Source: an uncultured Bacteroidota bacterium (lineage in GTDB: Bacteria > Bacteroidota > Bacteroidia > Bacteroidales > WCHB1-69). From it: DNA of 58,700 bases. Position 1 is the first letter of the stretch. The number at the start of each line of letters is the position of its first letter. Positions 29,309 to 39,502 of the stretch are shown one piece after another. The position numbers were made by a program, and so were the translations under genes. The DNA is taken from the NCBI GenBank assembly GCA_902774175.1, contig CACYHG010000005.1, positions 1 to 58,700 of the forward strand, read 5' to 3'. The notes under the pieces were generated by a model that ran no database searches, had not been told where the DNA came from, and saw nothing but the letters and a program-made list of their open reading frames with translations.

Positions 29309-29842
29309 ATGGAGGACAAAATTTACTTCAAACAATTTGATATTGAGTTTGTTAAATTGCCTTTAGGGGTAAGCGGATTCACATTGGAGGTGGACAAAAG
29401 GTTCTTTGAGAAGCATACCAACGATGAAATTTCGGACGCGGATGTGGACATCCGGCTACAAATTGAGAAGAACGAACGTTTCATGCGCTTCGAATTTCAT
29501 CTGACGGGAAACATCACGCTCACATGCGACATCTGCCTGGAGAAACTTGTTTGTCCGGTGGAGGTGACAGAGACATACACGCTTCGGAAAGCGGAAAATG
29601 AGGAACCGCCATCGGAAGATGAGCATATGATCCTTCTTCCCCCTGAAGCATACAGCTACAATGTGGAGCAGATGGTGTATGAAATGATATACTCAGCCGT
29701 GCCGATGCGCAAGGTGCATGGTGATTTTCCCGGGCAACATTGCGACCAACAGATGCTGGATTTGTTGGAAGCGCATCAGAAGAACAAAGTTGACACAACC
29801 TGCGACCCGAGATGGGAAGTACTTAAAGATTTGAAATTATAG
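29309..29842 (+). CDS. DUF177 (YceD-like) protein
   Basis: A 177-residue cytoplasmic protein of the YceD/DUF177 family. It shows the central LTCDICLEKL segment, with a CxxC pair, and the closing DPRWEVLKDLKL. YceD proteins are encoded next to rpmF across bacteria and have been linked to ribosomal RNA or large-subunit maturation. Here the gene is 29 nt upstream of rpmF, as expected. The start at 29309 is fixed by the promoter. Confidence 0.9.
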   Translation: MEDKIYFKQFDIEFVKLPLGVSGFTLEVDKRFFEKHTNDEISDADVDIRLQIEKNERFMRFEFHLTGNITLTCDICLEKLVCPVEVTETYTLRKAENEEPPSEDEHMILLPPEAYSYNVEQMVYEMIYSAVPMRKVHGDFPGQHCDQQMLDLLEAHQKNKVDTTCDPRWEVLKDLKL

Positions 29843-29871
29843 AGTATTAAACTAGTTTAAAAATAAAAGTT

Positions 29872-30063
29872 ATGCCGAATCCAAAACGTAGACACTCAGC
29901 AATGAGAAGAGACAAGAGAAGAACACACGATAAGGCAATCGCTCCCCAACTGACCACCTGCAGCAACTGCGGCGCCGCAGTGCAATACCACAGGGTTTGT
30001 CCGGAATGCGGATACTACCGTGGGGAACTGGCCATTGAACCGAAAGCCGCCACTGAGGCTTAG
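29872..30063 (+). CDS. rpmF: 50S ribosomal protein L32
   Basis: A 63-residue basic ribosomal protein: MPNPKRRHSAMRRDKRR, then two pairs of cysteines (CSNC and CPEC) that form the zinc-ribbon version of L32. Its presence suggests adequate zinc is assumed, since some bacteria also keep a Cys-less copy. Second gene of the DUF177-rpmF unit. Confidence 0.97.
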   Translation: MPNPKRRHSAMRRDKRRTHDKAIAPQLTTCSNCGAAVQYHRVCPECGYYRGELAIEPKAATEA

Positions 30064-30088
30064 AAGTTCGACACATCTTCTTTGAACC

Positions 30089-30130
30089 AAGAGACGGAAC
30101 TACCCGATGGGGCGGTTCCGTCTCTTTTTT
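30089..30130 (+). terminator. rpmF terminator
   Basis: AAGAGACGGAAC (30089-30100) pairs with GTTCCGTCTCTT (30115-30126), followed by Ts. Confidence 0.92.
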
Positions 30131-30143
30131 GGTTAAGGGAAAC

Positions 30144-30173
30144 AAAAAAAAGGAGGAACGTTGTTCCTCCTTT
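30144..30173 (-). terminator. tRNA-Asp terminator
   Basis: AAAGGAGGAAC (30149-30159) and GTTCCTCCTTT (30163-30173) form an 11-bp stem with a 3-nt loop. A T-run follows on the minus strand (30144-30150). Confidence 0.9.
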
Positions 30174-30174
30174 C

Positions 30175-30252
30175 TGGCGGTGCGGACGAGGCTCGAACTC
30201 GCGACCCCATGCGTGACAGGCATGTATTCTAACCAAACTGAACTACCGCACC
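30175..30252 (-). tRNA. tRNA-Asp (GTC)
   Basis: A 78-nt cloverleaf on the minus strand with acceptor GGTGCGG/CCGCACC, anticodon GTC in CTGTCAC, T-arm GTTCGAGCC and encoded CCA. Confidence 0.97.
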
Positions 30253-30262
30253 ATTTGGATTT

Positions 30263-30271
30263 GCAAAAGTA
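30263..30271 (-). promoter_or_regulatory. tRNA-Asp promoter
   Basis: TACTTTTGC on the minus strand, 11 nt upstream of the tRNA 5' end. The TTTG-like box is imperfect (TTTCG 15 nt upstream). Confidence 0.65.
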
Positions 30272-30411
30272 GACATTTTATCAATGCGAAAGTGGAATTT
30301 GAAAAAAAATATTTGCAAAATTAACATATTGTTATTTAACTATTTATAATAACAGAGTGGGGCAACATCGCATTTCAGGCCTGAATTCCGGAGTATTTTT
30401 TGGAAGAAAAT

Positions 30412-30440
30412 AAAAAAAGCGGCTGCATAAACGCAGCCGC
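30412..30440 (-). terminator. atpDC terminator
   Basis: GCGGCTGC (30419-30426) and GCAGCCGC (30433-30440) form an 8-bp GC stem. On the minus strand a run of seven T follows. It lies 30 nt beyond the atpC stop. Confidence 0.92.
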
Positions 30441-30469
30441 CAAAAACTATTTACAAATTACCATGATTC

Positions 30470-30715
30470 TTATTCCTCGCAGGATTCAGTCATCACTTTT
30501 ATATGGTCATTCAAGACCTCAACCACACCACCTTTGAGAATAAAGTGTCTGGTTTCACCGGAAACCTCCATCTTTGCCTTTCCGTTACCCAAAGCGGAAA
30601 TCAATGGGGCGTGGCCCTTCAGAATCTCAAATAACCCGTCCGCACCAGGCAACTGGAGCAGTGAAACCTGATCCCAGCTTTGCTCTGTTTCCGGAGTGAT
30701 AATGTCTACTCTCAT
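30470..30715 (-). CDS. atpC: F-type ATP synthase epsilon subunit
   Basis: An 81-residue central-stalk subunit containing only the N-terminal beta-sandwich (MRVDIITPE, LPGADGLFEILKGHAPL, LKGGVVEVLND). The C-terminal helical hairpin that inhibits ATPase activity in many bacteria is absent, as is common in Bacteroidota. It is 20 nt downstream of atpD, with a terminator directly after it. Confidence 0.95.
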   Translation of the reverse strand: MRVDIITPETEQSWDQVSLLQLPGADGLFEILKGHAPLISALGNGKAKMEVSGETRHFILKGGVVEVLNDHIKVMTESCEE

Positions 30716-30735
30716 GCTTATATTATATTAAAAGG

Positions 30736-32280
<1,545 letters not shown>

Positions 32281-32422
32281 TCAAAATCAATTTTACAATT
32301 TACAAATAAACACATTTTTTCAATACCATCATCTCATTTCCCCAACTTTTTTTTTATTTTCCCAGATGGGGGATTCCTATCACTTTTTTATGGACATTTG
32401 CATTTTGTTTTTAACATCAAAA

Positions 32423-32824
32423 ATGGACAACAATACACTGCACGGAACCATAATTCACGGAGACCGGATCGGCCGCACGATAGGCTTCCCGACCGCCAAT
32501 CTGCAGACAACCGACCCGCTGCCTGAAAGAGGGGTCTATGTGGCCCGCATGACATGGGATACGGGGCATGGTTTCGGAATGCTGAATATCGGCACGCGTC
32601 CGACTGTTGGTGGAGCGACACTGCGTGTTGAGATGCACCTTCTTGATTTCCAGGGAGACCTCTACGGAAAGGAGGTTTCGGTACGACTGCTGCATTTTCT
32701 GCGCAGTGAGATGAAATTTGCCGACACGGAAACGCTCAGGCGGCAGCTGATGGCAGACCGGCGGCAGACGGAGGAGTATCTCCACGAACATATTGGAAAC
32801 GACAAACCTGAAAACAATGAATAG
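32423..32824 (+). CDS. Standalone riboflavin kinase domain
   Basis: A 133-residue protein with the flavokinase fold. Visible motifs are HGDRIGRTIGFPTANL (ATP and riboflavin binding), ERGVYVA, MLNIGTRPTVGG and E(x)HLLDFQGDLYGKE. It would phosphorylate riboflavin to FMN. Bacterial enzymes are usually bifunctional RibF proteins of about 310 residues with an N-terminal FAD-synthetase domain. That half is absent, and no such sequence lies upstream. The ATG at 32423 begins the domain; a longer in-frame opening exists but has no homology. A weak -7-like GGACATTTGC lies at 32393-32402. Its end overlaps the next gene. Confidence 0.85.
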   Translation: MDNNTLHGTIIHGDRIGRTIGFPTANLQTTDPLPERGVYVARMTWDTGHGFGMLNIGTRPTVGGATLRVEMHLLDFQGDLYGKEVSVRLLHFLRSEMKFADTETLRRQLMADRRQTEEYLHEHIGNDKPENNE

Positions 32825-33422
32825 GCACCTTCTGACATCAATTATCATCCTATGCTCCGTAAGCATACAGGCACAAATCTTTAAGGGAGGAGTGGAACTG
32901 GGGCTGTTCGCCTCCCAAGTGGACGGCGACAACATGACCGGCTACCACAAGCCAGGATTGCACGCCGGTGCATTCACCTATGTGCCGTTACGGGAGGACA
33001 ACCTTCAGCTGCAAACCGGAATTTATTACATGCAGAAAGGCTGCAAAGCCACCAACACAAGATCGACGGGCGAACTGAACACATACCATATGACCCTTCA
33101 CCAGATCGGAATGCCCATTATGATCCGGTTTAACTGCCAGAAACCATACCGGTTTGAAGCCGGATGCCTAATGGACATCATGCCGATAATCCGTATCCGC
33201 ATGGATGGAGACCTGTACGAAATAAGACCAGAACATGAAGATTATGAAGACTTTAATTTGTTTGAACTGGCCGGTTTCTGCGGAGTGCAATGGCAACGGG
33301 ACAAACATTGGGGGGCACACCTGCAGTTCATGTATTCCATCACCCCTATCGGAAAAAGCCATTACATAAGCAGCGGATTGAGGAACAACAGCCTTCTATT
33401 AAAAGTATCCTATACATTCTAA
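32817..33422 (+). CDS. Small outer membrane beta-barrel protein (PorT-like)
   Basis: A 201-residue secreted protein with a signal peptide (about 1-20, ending SIQAQ). The body has amphipathic beta-strands typical of 8-strand barrels and ends in an aromatic residue (LLKVSYTF). It resembles the outer-membrane beta-barrel domain family that includes PorT, but I see no residue proving the T9SS PorT role. It overlaps the riboflavin kinase stop by 8 nt and precedes the CoA-disulfide reductase by 10 nt. Confidence 0.75.
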   Translation: MNRHLLTSIIILCSVSIQAQIFKGGVELGLFASQVDGDNMTGYHKPGLHAGAFTYVPLREDNLQLQTGIYYMQKGCKATNTRSTGELNTYHMTLHQIGMPIMIRFNCQKPYRFEAGCLMDIMPIIRIRMDGDLYEIRPEHEDYEDFNLFELAGFCGVQWQRDKHWGAHLQFMYSITPIGKSHYISSGLRNNSLLLKVSYTF

Positions 33423-33432
33423 CATAAAGACC

Positions 33433-35091
33433 ATGAGCAAGATTTTGATTATCGGAGGAGTGGCAGGCGGGGCAAGCCTTGCCGCACGCCTGCGCCGTTT
33501 GGACGAACAGGCGGAAATCATACTGATAGAAAAAGGGCCATACATCTCCTACGCCAATTGCGGACTGCCATATTATATCGGAGATGCCATCCCGCAACGG
33601 GAAAAGCTGTTTGTGCAGAGTGTAAGCGGTTTCTCACAGCGTTTCAATATTGACATTCGCACGCTTTCGGAGGCCGTCCAAATCATTCCGGAACGTAAGA
33701 CCGTCTGCATCAGGAAGGCGGAAACCGGCGAAACCTATGAGGAAAACTACGACAAACTGCTGCTCTCCCCCGGAGCGAATCCGATAGTGCCCGATCTGCC
33801 GGGCATCCGGAGTGAAGGCATATTCACGCTGCGCGATGTCACCGATACTGACCGCATAAAACAGCACATGCGGCAGCATAACGTGGAGGATGCGGTTGTG
33901 GTCGGCGGCGGATTCATCGGACTGGAGATGGCTGAAAACCTCACCATGGCCGGACTGGAGGTCCATCTGGTGGAGAAGGCTCCGCAGGTGATGACACCTC
34001 TTGACCCCGAAATGGCCAACTTCATACACCAGAAGATGTACGACAACGGCATCAGCCTGCATCTGTGCTGCGGAGTCACCGCCTTCGAGCCGGACGGCAC
34101 AGCCATCAGGGTGCATCTGGACAACGGCACGGAGATCAAGACCTCCATGGTGTTGCTATGCATGGGTGTGCGCCCAAACACCGCACTGGCCGAAGCGGCC
34201 GGACTGCGCCTCGGCTCCTTGGGTGGAATTGCCGTAAACAGCTACATGCAGACCTCCGACCCCGACATCTATGCGGTCGGCGATGCGGTGGAGATTCCGC
34301 ACATGCTGCTGCAACATCCTGTGCTTCTGCCCTTGGCAGGACCGGCGAACAAGGAGGCGCGGATCGCAGCCGACAACATCGCCTTCGGCAACCACCGCCA
34401 ATACAGTGGGTGCATCGGCACAGCCATCGCCAAAATTTTCGACCTGCACGCAGCAACAGTCGGTCTGAACGAAAAACAGCTGGCAAAAGAGGGTATTCCA
34501 TACATCGCATCCCACACCCACTCGGCCTCCCACGCCAGCTACTATCCGGCATCCAAAATGGTGGACACCAAACTGCTGTTCCATCCCGAAACCGGGCAGA
34601 TTTTGGGAGCACAGATCATCGGCATGCAGGGGGTTGACAAGCGGGTTGAGATGATTGCACAAATCATAAGGCACAAAGGAACTGTGGAGGATCTATGCGA
34701 AACCGAACAGGCCTACGCCCCGCCCTTCGCCTCGGCGAAAGACCCCGTCAACATGGCCGGATTCGTCGCCGAGAACATCCTGCACGACCGCTACCGCATC
34801 ATCCAGTGGAACGAATGGCAGAAACACGACAAGAGCGGCACACTGCTGCTTGATGTGCGCACGCCCGAAGAGTTCCGCATGGGGCATCTGTCGGAAGCTG
34901 TGAATCTGGAAGTGGATCATCTGCGGGAGAACCTCAACCAACTTCCCAAGGACAAGGAGATAGTGATTTACTGTGCCATAGGCCTGCGCGCATATATCGC
35001 ATACCGTATCCTGACACAGCACGGCTTCACAAACATACGCAGCATTTCAGGCGGGTACAGGACCTACCAGATGGCCGTAAAGAAATTCTGA
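33433..35091 (+). CDS. CoA-disulfide reductase fused to a rhodanese domain
   Basis: A 552-residue FAD- and NAD(P)H-dependent flavoprotein. The N-terminal Rossmann fold (IIGGVAGGASLAARLRR), the single redox Cys in SYANCGLPYYIG (about residue 43), a second nucleotide fold (VVVGGGFIGLEMAENL) and the FAD-binding IYAVGDAVE mark the CoADR/NADH-peroxidase family. A C-terminal rhodanese domain (about 460-552) carries the active-site loop YCAIGLRAY. Fusions of this kind reduce CoA disulfides, CoA persulfides or polysulfide, and so act in thiol redox control and sulfane-sulfur handling. Confidence 0.92.
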   Translation: MSKILIIGGVAGGASLAARLRRLDEQAEIILIEKGPYISYANCGLPYYIGDAIPQREKLFVQSVSGFSQRFNIDIRTLSEAVQIIPERKTVCIRKAETGETYEENYDKLLLSPGANPIVPDLPGIRSEGIFTLRDVTDTDRIKQHMRQHNVEDAVVVGGGFIGLEMAENLTMAGLEVHLVEKAPQVMTPLDPEMANFIHQKMYDNGISLHLCCGVTAFEPDGTAIRVHLDNGTEIKTSMVLLCMGVRPNTALAEAAGLRLGSLGGIAVNSYMQTSDPDIYAVGDAVEIPHMLLQHPVLLPLAGPANKEARIAADNIAFGNHRQYSGCIGTAIAKIFDLHAATVGLNEKQLAKEGIPYIASHTHSASHASYYPASKMVDTKLLFHPETGQILGAQIIGMQGVDKRVEMIAQIIRHKGTVEDLCETEQAYAPPFASAKDPVNMAGFVAENILHDRYRIIQWNEWQKHDKSGTLLLDVRTPEEFRMGHLSEAVNLEVDHLRENLNQLPKDKEIVIYCAIGLRAYIAYRILTQHGFTNIRSISGGYRTYQMAVKKF

Positions 35092-35096
35092 ATCTG

Positions 35097-35663
35097 TCAG
35101 CGGCGCTTTTTAACCGAAAAGCCGAACGATCCGAGCTTTTCACCCAGGGCATAATACTTCCCATGTGAATAGGCGATCGGACGGGCATGGTTCAGCTGGA
35201 ACTCCCCGGTGGTATGGTCCATGAGCCGTTCATCCGCATCAACCGCAACCACCCGTGCAATGAACATGTCATGCGAACCCAGCTCCTTCACCTCAGTCAC
35301 CCTGCATTCGATGTTAAGCGGGGATTCGGCGATGAGCGGTGCCTGCAACAGCTGCGCCTTTTCGGGGGTAAGATGCATCTCTTTGAACTTGTTGACATCG
35401 CGGCCTGATTTCACACCACACCAATCGGTTGCCCGAACCAACGGTTCCGTGGTGAGATTCAGGACAAACTCCCCTGAATCGCGGATAATCCGGTGCGAAA
35501 AGCGCTCCTTCCGGATAGAGACATAGCACATGGGCGGGTCGCTGCACAACGTGCCTGTCCAGGCCACAGTGAGGATGTTTGGCTGTTCCATGGTGCCGCA
35601 GCTGACCATCAGTGCAGGCAGCGGATAAATCAATGTGCCGGGTTTGAAAGCCACTTTTGTCAT
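35097..35663 (-). CDS. Flavin reductase-like FMN-binding protein
   Basis: A 188-residue cytoplasmic protein with the split-barrel flavin reductase fold. Seen are PLPALMVSC, ILTVAWTGTLCSDPP (FMN-binding face), RKERFSHRII and ECRVTEVKELGSHDMFIARV. Such proteins reduce or carry FMN; the partner is unknown. It is the last gene of a minus-strand unit and overlaps the HD gene's stop by a few bases. It converges with the CoA-disulfide reductase gene across 5 bp. Confidence 0.88.
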   Translation of the reverse strand: MTKVAFKPGTLIYPLPALMVSCGTMEQPNILTVAWTGTLCSDPPMCYVSIRKERFSHRIIRDSGEFVLNLTTEPLVRATDWCGVKSGRDVNKFKEMHLTPEKAQLLQAPLIAESPLNIECRVTEVKELGSHDMFIARVVAVDADERLMDHTTGEFQLNHARPIAYSHGKYYALGEKLGSFGFSVKKRR

Positions 35664-36886
35664 AACAGCTCTTTTGGATATGCAATGAAATATTTACTGA
35701 CACTTTCTGACAACATTCTATGGTTCAGATGGTCTGACAATTCCTCCAACGGACGCACACGACCGTCCTTCTCCAGAATGAAAATCGATTCAACCTGCTT
35801 GTTGTAGGCGCGGTTTTCCATCTTTCCGGAGGAGAGCATGTAGTCGGACTCCTCTTCGGAAAAAAGAAGCTGCTGCCGTATGGCGGCCCTTTTGCTGTCG
35901 ACCACCTCCTTTGGGAAAGGGGTTTCCGAAAGCTCAATCCGGAACAGGTTGCGGTCGCACAACCGTCCCGACAAATCGGAAAGCACCCTGTCCGGACTGT
36001 TCCGCCATTGTTTTACCGCATACCAGATGTCACGGTCGTCCAAATCGGCATATCCTGCAAGCAACGCAGGGTCACGCCTGAAATCATCCATGGTGTAGTC
36101 CCGTTCAAAAAACAGCTGCATGGAACGCGGCAGGAAAAAACCTGGGCTGCGCTTCCACAACGTCTTGGCCCGCCGCAGACAAAGCACCAGCATCACCTCC
36201 GCCACATGCACTGTCTTATGCAGATAGACCTGCCAGTACATAAGCCGGCGGGAAATTATAAACTTCTCAATGGAATACAATGCCTTGACATCCGCCACCA
36301 ACTGGTTGTCCGCAACATTCAGCATCTTGATGATGCGCTCCGTGCCGATCACACCCTCCGCCACTCCGGAAAAGAAACTGTCACGGGTCAGGTAGTCCAG
36401 CCGGTCAACATCCAATTGTCCGGAGACCAACTGGTGCAGAAAACGTTTGGGATAATTGTCCGTAAAGATGCGGATGGCAAGATCGAGCTTCCCCCCATAC
36501 TGCCTGTTCATCTGCTCCATGAACAGCGTGGTGAACTCCTCATGCGTCATGGATGGGATAAAGGTCTTCTCCAACAGGTGCGAGAAGGGACCGTGCCCTA
36601 TATCGTGGAGCAGAATGGCCACCTGTGCCGCCTCATCCTCCGCATCAGTTATTTCCACACCTTTGTATTTCAAGTTATCCAAAGCCTGACGCATCAGATG
36701 GAGCGCGCCTAACGAATGCTGGAAACGGGTATGCAGCGCACCGGGGTAGACCATGCTGGAAAGCCCCAACTGTTGGATATTGCGAAGCCTCTGGAAATAA
36801 GGATGCTGTATCAGGTCAAAGACCAGATCGTTTGCTATTGTGATGAATCCGTATACCGGATCGTTGATGATTTTCCGTTTGTTCAT
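35660..36886 (-). CDS. HD-domain phosphohydrolase (dGTPase/SAMHD-like)
   Basis: A 408-residue protein with an HD metal site: HTRFQHSLG, LLHDIGHGPFSH and the distal DVDRLDYLTRD. This is the arrangement of deoxynucleotide triphosphohydrolases and related SAMHD1-like enzymes. The start at 36886 overlaps the mutL stop (ATGA), whereas a longer start would lie 15 codons into mutL. Coupling to mutL suggests a nucleotide-pool or repair role, but that is inference. Confidence 0.88.
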   Translation of the reverse strand: MNKRKIINDPVYGFITIANDLVFDLIQHPYFQRLRNIQQLGLSSMVYPGALHTRFQHSLGALHLMRQALDNLKYKGVEITDAEDEAAQVAILLHDIGHGPFSHLLEKTFIPSMTHEEFTTLFMEQMNRQYGGKLDLAIRIFTDNYPKRFLHQLVSGQLDVDRLDYLTRDSFFSGVAEGVIGTERIIKMLNVADNQLVADVKALYSIEKFIISRRLMYWQVYLHKTVHVAEVMLVLCLRRAKTLWKRSPGFFLPRSMQLFFERDYTMDDFRRDPALLAGYADLDDRDIWYAVKQWRNSPDRVLSDLSGRLCDRNLFRIELSETPFPKEVVDSKRAAIRQQLLFSEEESDYMLSSGKMENRAYNKQVESIFILEKDGRVRPLEELSDHLNHRMLSESVSKYFIAYPKELL

Positions 36887-38751
36887 CGCCGCTCCCCTCC
36901 CATTTTCCTGACATCCGACAAACTCAAACATACGAAGGTGTTCCTACCTTCCGGAGAAACAGAAGGGAGCGAACATTGGAACAGATCGTGCATAATGGCC
37001 GCCATCTCGGTTTTGGACAACACCGTGCCGGTACGCACAGCCATAGTGCGTGCTAGTGAACGTGCCAGATTTTCCCTTCGTCCCAACCGCATGGAGATAA
37101 GATTGCACTTGAAGGATTCCAACAACTGTTCCAACAGCTTCTGCACAGGCTGTCCTGTCATGTCAGACGGAACACCGTGTACAATCATGGCATTGCGTCC
37201 GAACGGCTCCATATCAAAACCGATTTTCCTGATATCGGCCAGCATGTCACGAAGCGTTTCGGCATCCTGTGGGGAAAAGGTTACCGATTCCGGAAAAAGA
37301 AGCTGCTGCATAGGTGCCGGCTCCTTTTTCTCCAACTGACCCATAATACGCTCGTACAGGATTCTTTCCGAAGCCGCCTGCTGGTCAATGAGAAGAAGAC
37401 TGCTTTCATGGCAGGTCACAATGTGGCTGCAGCACCATTGGAACATCGGCACCTCGCCCTTACCCTGCGACGATTCCTCTTCAGGCAGGGCCATCTCCAT
37501 CTGAGCCGGAGTATCCGATACGGATTCCGTTTCAGAATGCGCATCCCGCAACGAAGCATATATCTGCTGCAAGGGTTCGGACACCCCTGACGGTGTATGG
37601 CTGGCAGGAATCGCATATCCCTTTTTGGACCCGTCCCGCTTTTGGGAATGGAAAGGATTGTAATCAGGATTATAGGAGATTACAGGAGGTTTCGGCACCC
37701 CTCCGGTAGGAACCGTGCTGAAGTCAAACGGTGATGGTTCGTCAAATTCGATATGCGATGAGATGTTGAAACTGCCTATCGCATGGCGGACCGCCGCCCG
37801 CAAGAATGAATAGATCACCTTTTCCTCGCTGAACTTTACCTCAATCTTGGTCGGATGGATGTTGACATCTATCTTGGAAGGGTCCACATCAAAATAGATG
37901 AAATAGATCGGATGATGGTCCGCAGGGAGCAACTCCTCCAAGGCCGAAGTGATGGCATGATGGAAATAGGGATGCTTGAAATAACGTTGGTTCACAAAAA
38001 GATACTGCTCGCCTTTGGTTTTCCGCGCAGCAGCGGGCGTACCGATAAAGCCCTCTATCCGCGCCACCTGGCTCTCCTGCCGGACAGGCAGGAGCTTCTC
38101 CTTGTAACTGTTTCCAAAAACATTGACAATCCTCTGCTTTAACACAGCCTTAGGCAGATTATAGAGCTGCTTGTCGTTATGGTACAATGTGAAAGCCACC
38201 TCGGGCGTAACTAACACCACCCGCATGAACTCGTCCAAAATATGGTTGAACTCCACCGAATCCGATTTCAGGAACTGCCTCCTGGCCGGCACGTTGAAAA
38301 AGAGGTTCCGCACCAGAAAAGTGGTTCCCTTCTCGCAGGAGCAGGGAGCGTTTTCCCGACAAACCGCCCCTTCAAACAACAGTCTGGTTCCCAACGCCTC
38401 ACCTTCAGGACGTGTCTTCAACTCCACATGGGCGATGGAGGCGATGGAGGCCAGTGCCTCCCCACGGAACCCCTTTGTCTGCAAAGAAAAGAGATCTTCC
38501 GCGGAGCTGATTTTTGAAGTGGCATGGCGTTCAAAGCAGAGAAGAGCATCCTCCGGACCCATTCCGCAACCGTCATCGGTAACCTGAATCAGGGTCCTGC
38601 CGGCATCCTTCACAATCACATCCACACGCGTGGCTCCGGCATCAATGGCATTTTCCATAAGCTCCTTCACCACGGAGGCGGGACGCTGTATGACCTCGCC
38701 CGCCGCAATCTGGTTGGCAACCGCCTCAGACAACAGATGAATCCGGTTCAT
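36883..38751 (-). CDS. mutL: DNA mismatch repair protein MutL
   Basis: A 622-residue GHKL ATPase that links MutS mismatch recognition to strand incision. Motifs are NQIAAGEV, ELMENAIDAGAT, DDGCGM, RHATSKI and GFRGEALASI. The N-terminal ATPase and transducer domains occupy about 330 residues. The C-terminal dimerisation domain starts near residue 430; I do not see the DQHA(x)2E(x)4E endonuclease motif in intact form (LLIDQQAASERILYE is close, with H replaced by Q). The start at 38751 is the family start and overlaps the upstream small gene by 4 nt. Confidence 0.96.
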   Translation of the reverse strand: MNRIHLLSEAVANQIAAGEVIQRPASVVKELMENAIDAGATRVDVIVKDAGRTLIQVTDDGCGMGPEDALLCFERHATSKISSAEDLFSLQTKGFRGEALASIASIAHVELKTRPEGEALGTRLLFEGAVCRENAPCSCEKGTTFLVRNLFFNVPARRQFLKSDSVEFNHILDEFMRVVLVTPEVAFTLYHNDKQLYNLPKAVLKQRIVNVFGNSYKEKLLPVRQESQVARIEGFIGTPAAARKTKGEQYLFVNQRYFKHPYFHHAITSALEELLPADHHPIYFIYFDVDPSKIDVNIHPTKIEVKFSEEKVIYSFLRAAVRHAIGSFNISSHIEFDEPSPFDFSTVPTGGVPKPPVISYNPDYNPFHSQKRDGSKKGYAIPASHTPSGVSEPLQQIYASLRDAHSETESVSDTPAQMEMALPEEESSQGKGEVPMFQWCCSHIVTCHESSLLLIDQQAASERILYERIMGQLEKKEPAPMQQLLFPESVTFSPQDAETLRDMLADIRKIGFDMEPFGRNAMIVHGVPSDMTGQPVQKLLEQLLESFKCNLISMRLGRRENLARSLARTMAVRTGTVLSKTEMAAIMHDLFQCSLPSVSPEGRNTFVCLSLSDVRKMGGERR

Positions 38752-38999
38752 GGCAATCTGGACATTACCAACAACAGCACAAACAGAATAAGGGCAAAAA
38801 TCCACAATCGGTTCAACGGAACGCGATGATGCTTTTTCTGATGCTCCAACCCGTTATGAATGCGCGTGCGCATCTCCTGCGCCTTGCGCTCCTCCTCGCT
38901 GAGATTCCCAGTGTCCTTATCCGCTGTGGCAGGACGGTAGTAACGGGGCTGATAGTTAAACTTGCGGTGCTCCCTTTCGGGTATTTTTACAAACAACAT
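38748..38999 (-). CDS. Small conserved membrane protein upstream of mutL
   Basis: An 83-residue protein with a charged N-terminal part (KFNYQPRYY) and one C-terminal transmembrane helix (about 63-82: LWIFALILFVLLLV). Similar proteins sit before mutL in Bacteroidota and are sometimes labelled riboflavin synthase subunit beta, which nothing in this sequence supports. It overlaps mutL by 4 nt and is 12 nt downstream of ispF. Function unknown. Confidence 0.75.
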   Translation of the reverse strand: MLFVKIPEREHRKFNYQPRYYRPATADKDTGNLSEEERKAQEMRTRIHNGLEHQKKHHRVPLNRLWIFALILFVLLLVMSRLP

Positions 39000-39011
39000 G
39001 TTACGACTTTT

Positions 39012-39491
39012 TTACATTTGGGTCACCAGACAGACCGCATAGGCCGAAACGCCCTCACCACGACCGATAAAGCCGATGTTTTCTGAGGTTTTGGCCTTTA
39101 TGCTCACATCGGACGGGGAAATCCCCATAACCTCTGCCAGCCTCTGCTGCATGGCTGGTATGTGCGGATTGATCTTTGGTTTCTGAATTACAATTGTGGT
39201 GTCCGCATTGGCTATATCCCAACCCTTCTCCCGCACCATCCGGCAGCATTCGCGCAACAGGATTGTACTGTCAACACCGGCGTATTTCGGGTCGGTATCC
39301 GGGAAATGGTATCCGATGTCACGCAGGTTGAGTGCGCCGAGCAGGGCGTCACAGATGGCGTGTATAAGCACATCAGCATCGGAATGTCCCAAACATCCCG
39401 ATGCTGATGCTATATGTACTCCACCTAAAATCAAAGGCCTGTCTTCCGCCAGACGATGGGTGTCAAAACCGAAGCCGACCCTGATTTTCAT
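39012..39491 (-). CDS. ispF: 2-C-methyl-D-erythritol 2,4-cyclodiphosphate synthase
   Basis: A 159-residue trimeric enzyme of the MEP isoprenoid pathway. Metal and substrate motifs are GFGFDTHRL, GHSDADVLIHAICDALLGA, DIGYHFPDTDP and KAKTSENIGFIGRGEG. Full length. It is 11 nt downstream of porV and leads into the small membrane protein, mutL and the HD gene, so isoprenoid synthesis, repair and T9SS genes may share transcripts. Confidence 0.97.
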   Translation of the reverse strand: MKIRVGFGFDTHRLAEDRPLILGGVHIASASGCLGHSDADVLIHAICDALLGALNLRDIGYHFPDTDPKYAGVDSTILLRECCRMVREKGWDIANADTTIVIQKPKINPHIPAMQQRLAEVMGISPSDVSIKAKTSENIGFIGRGEGVSAYAVCLVTQM

Positions 39492-39502
39492 TCCATTCCC
39501 TA

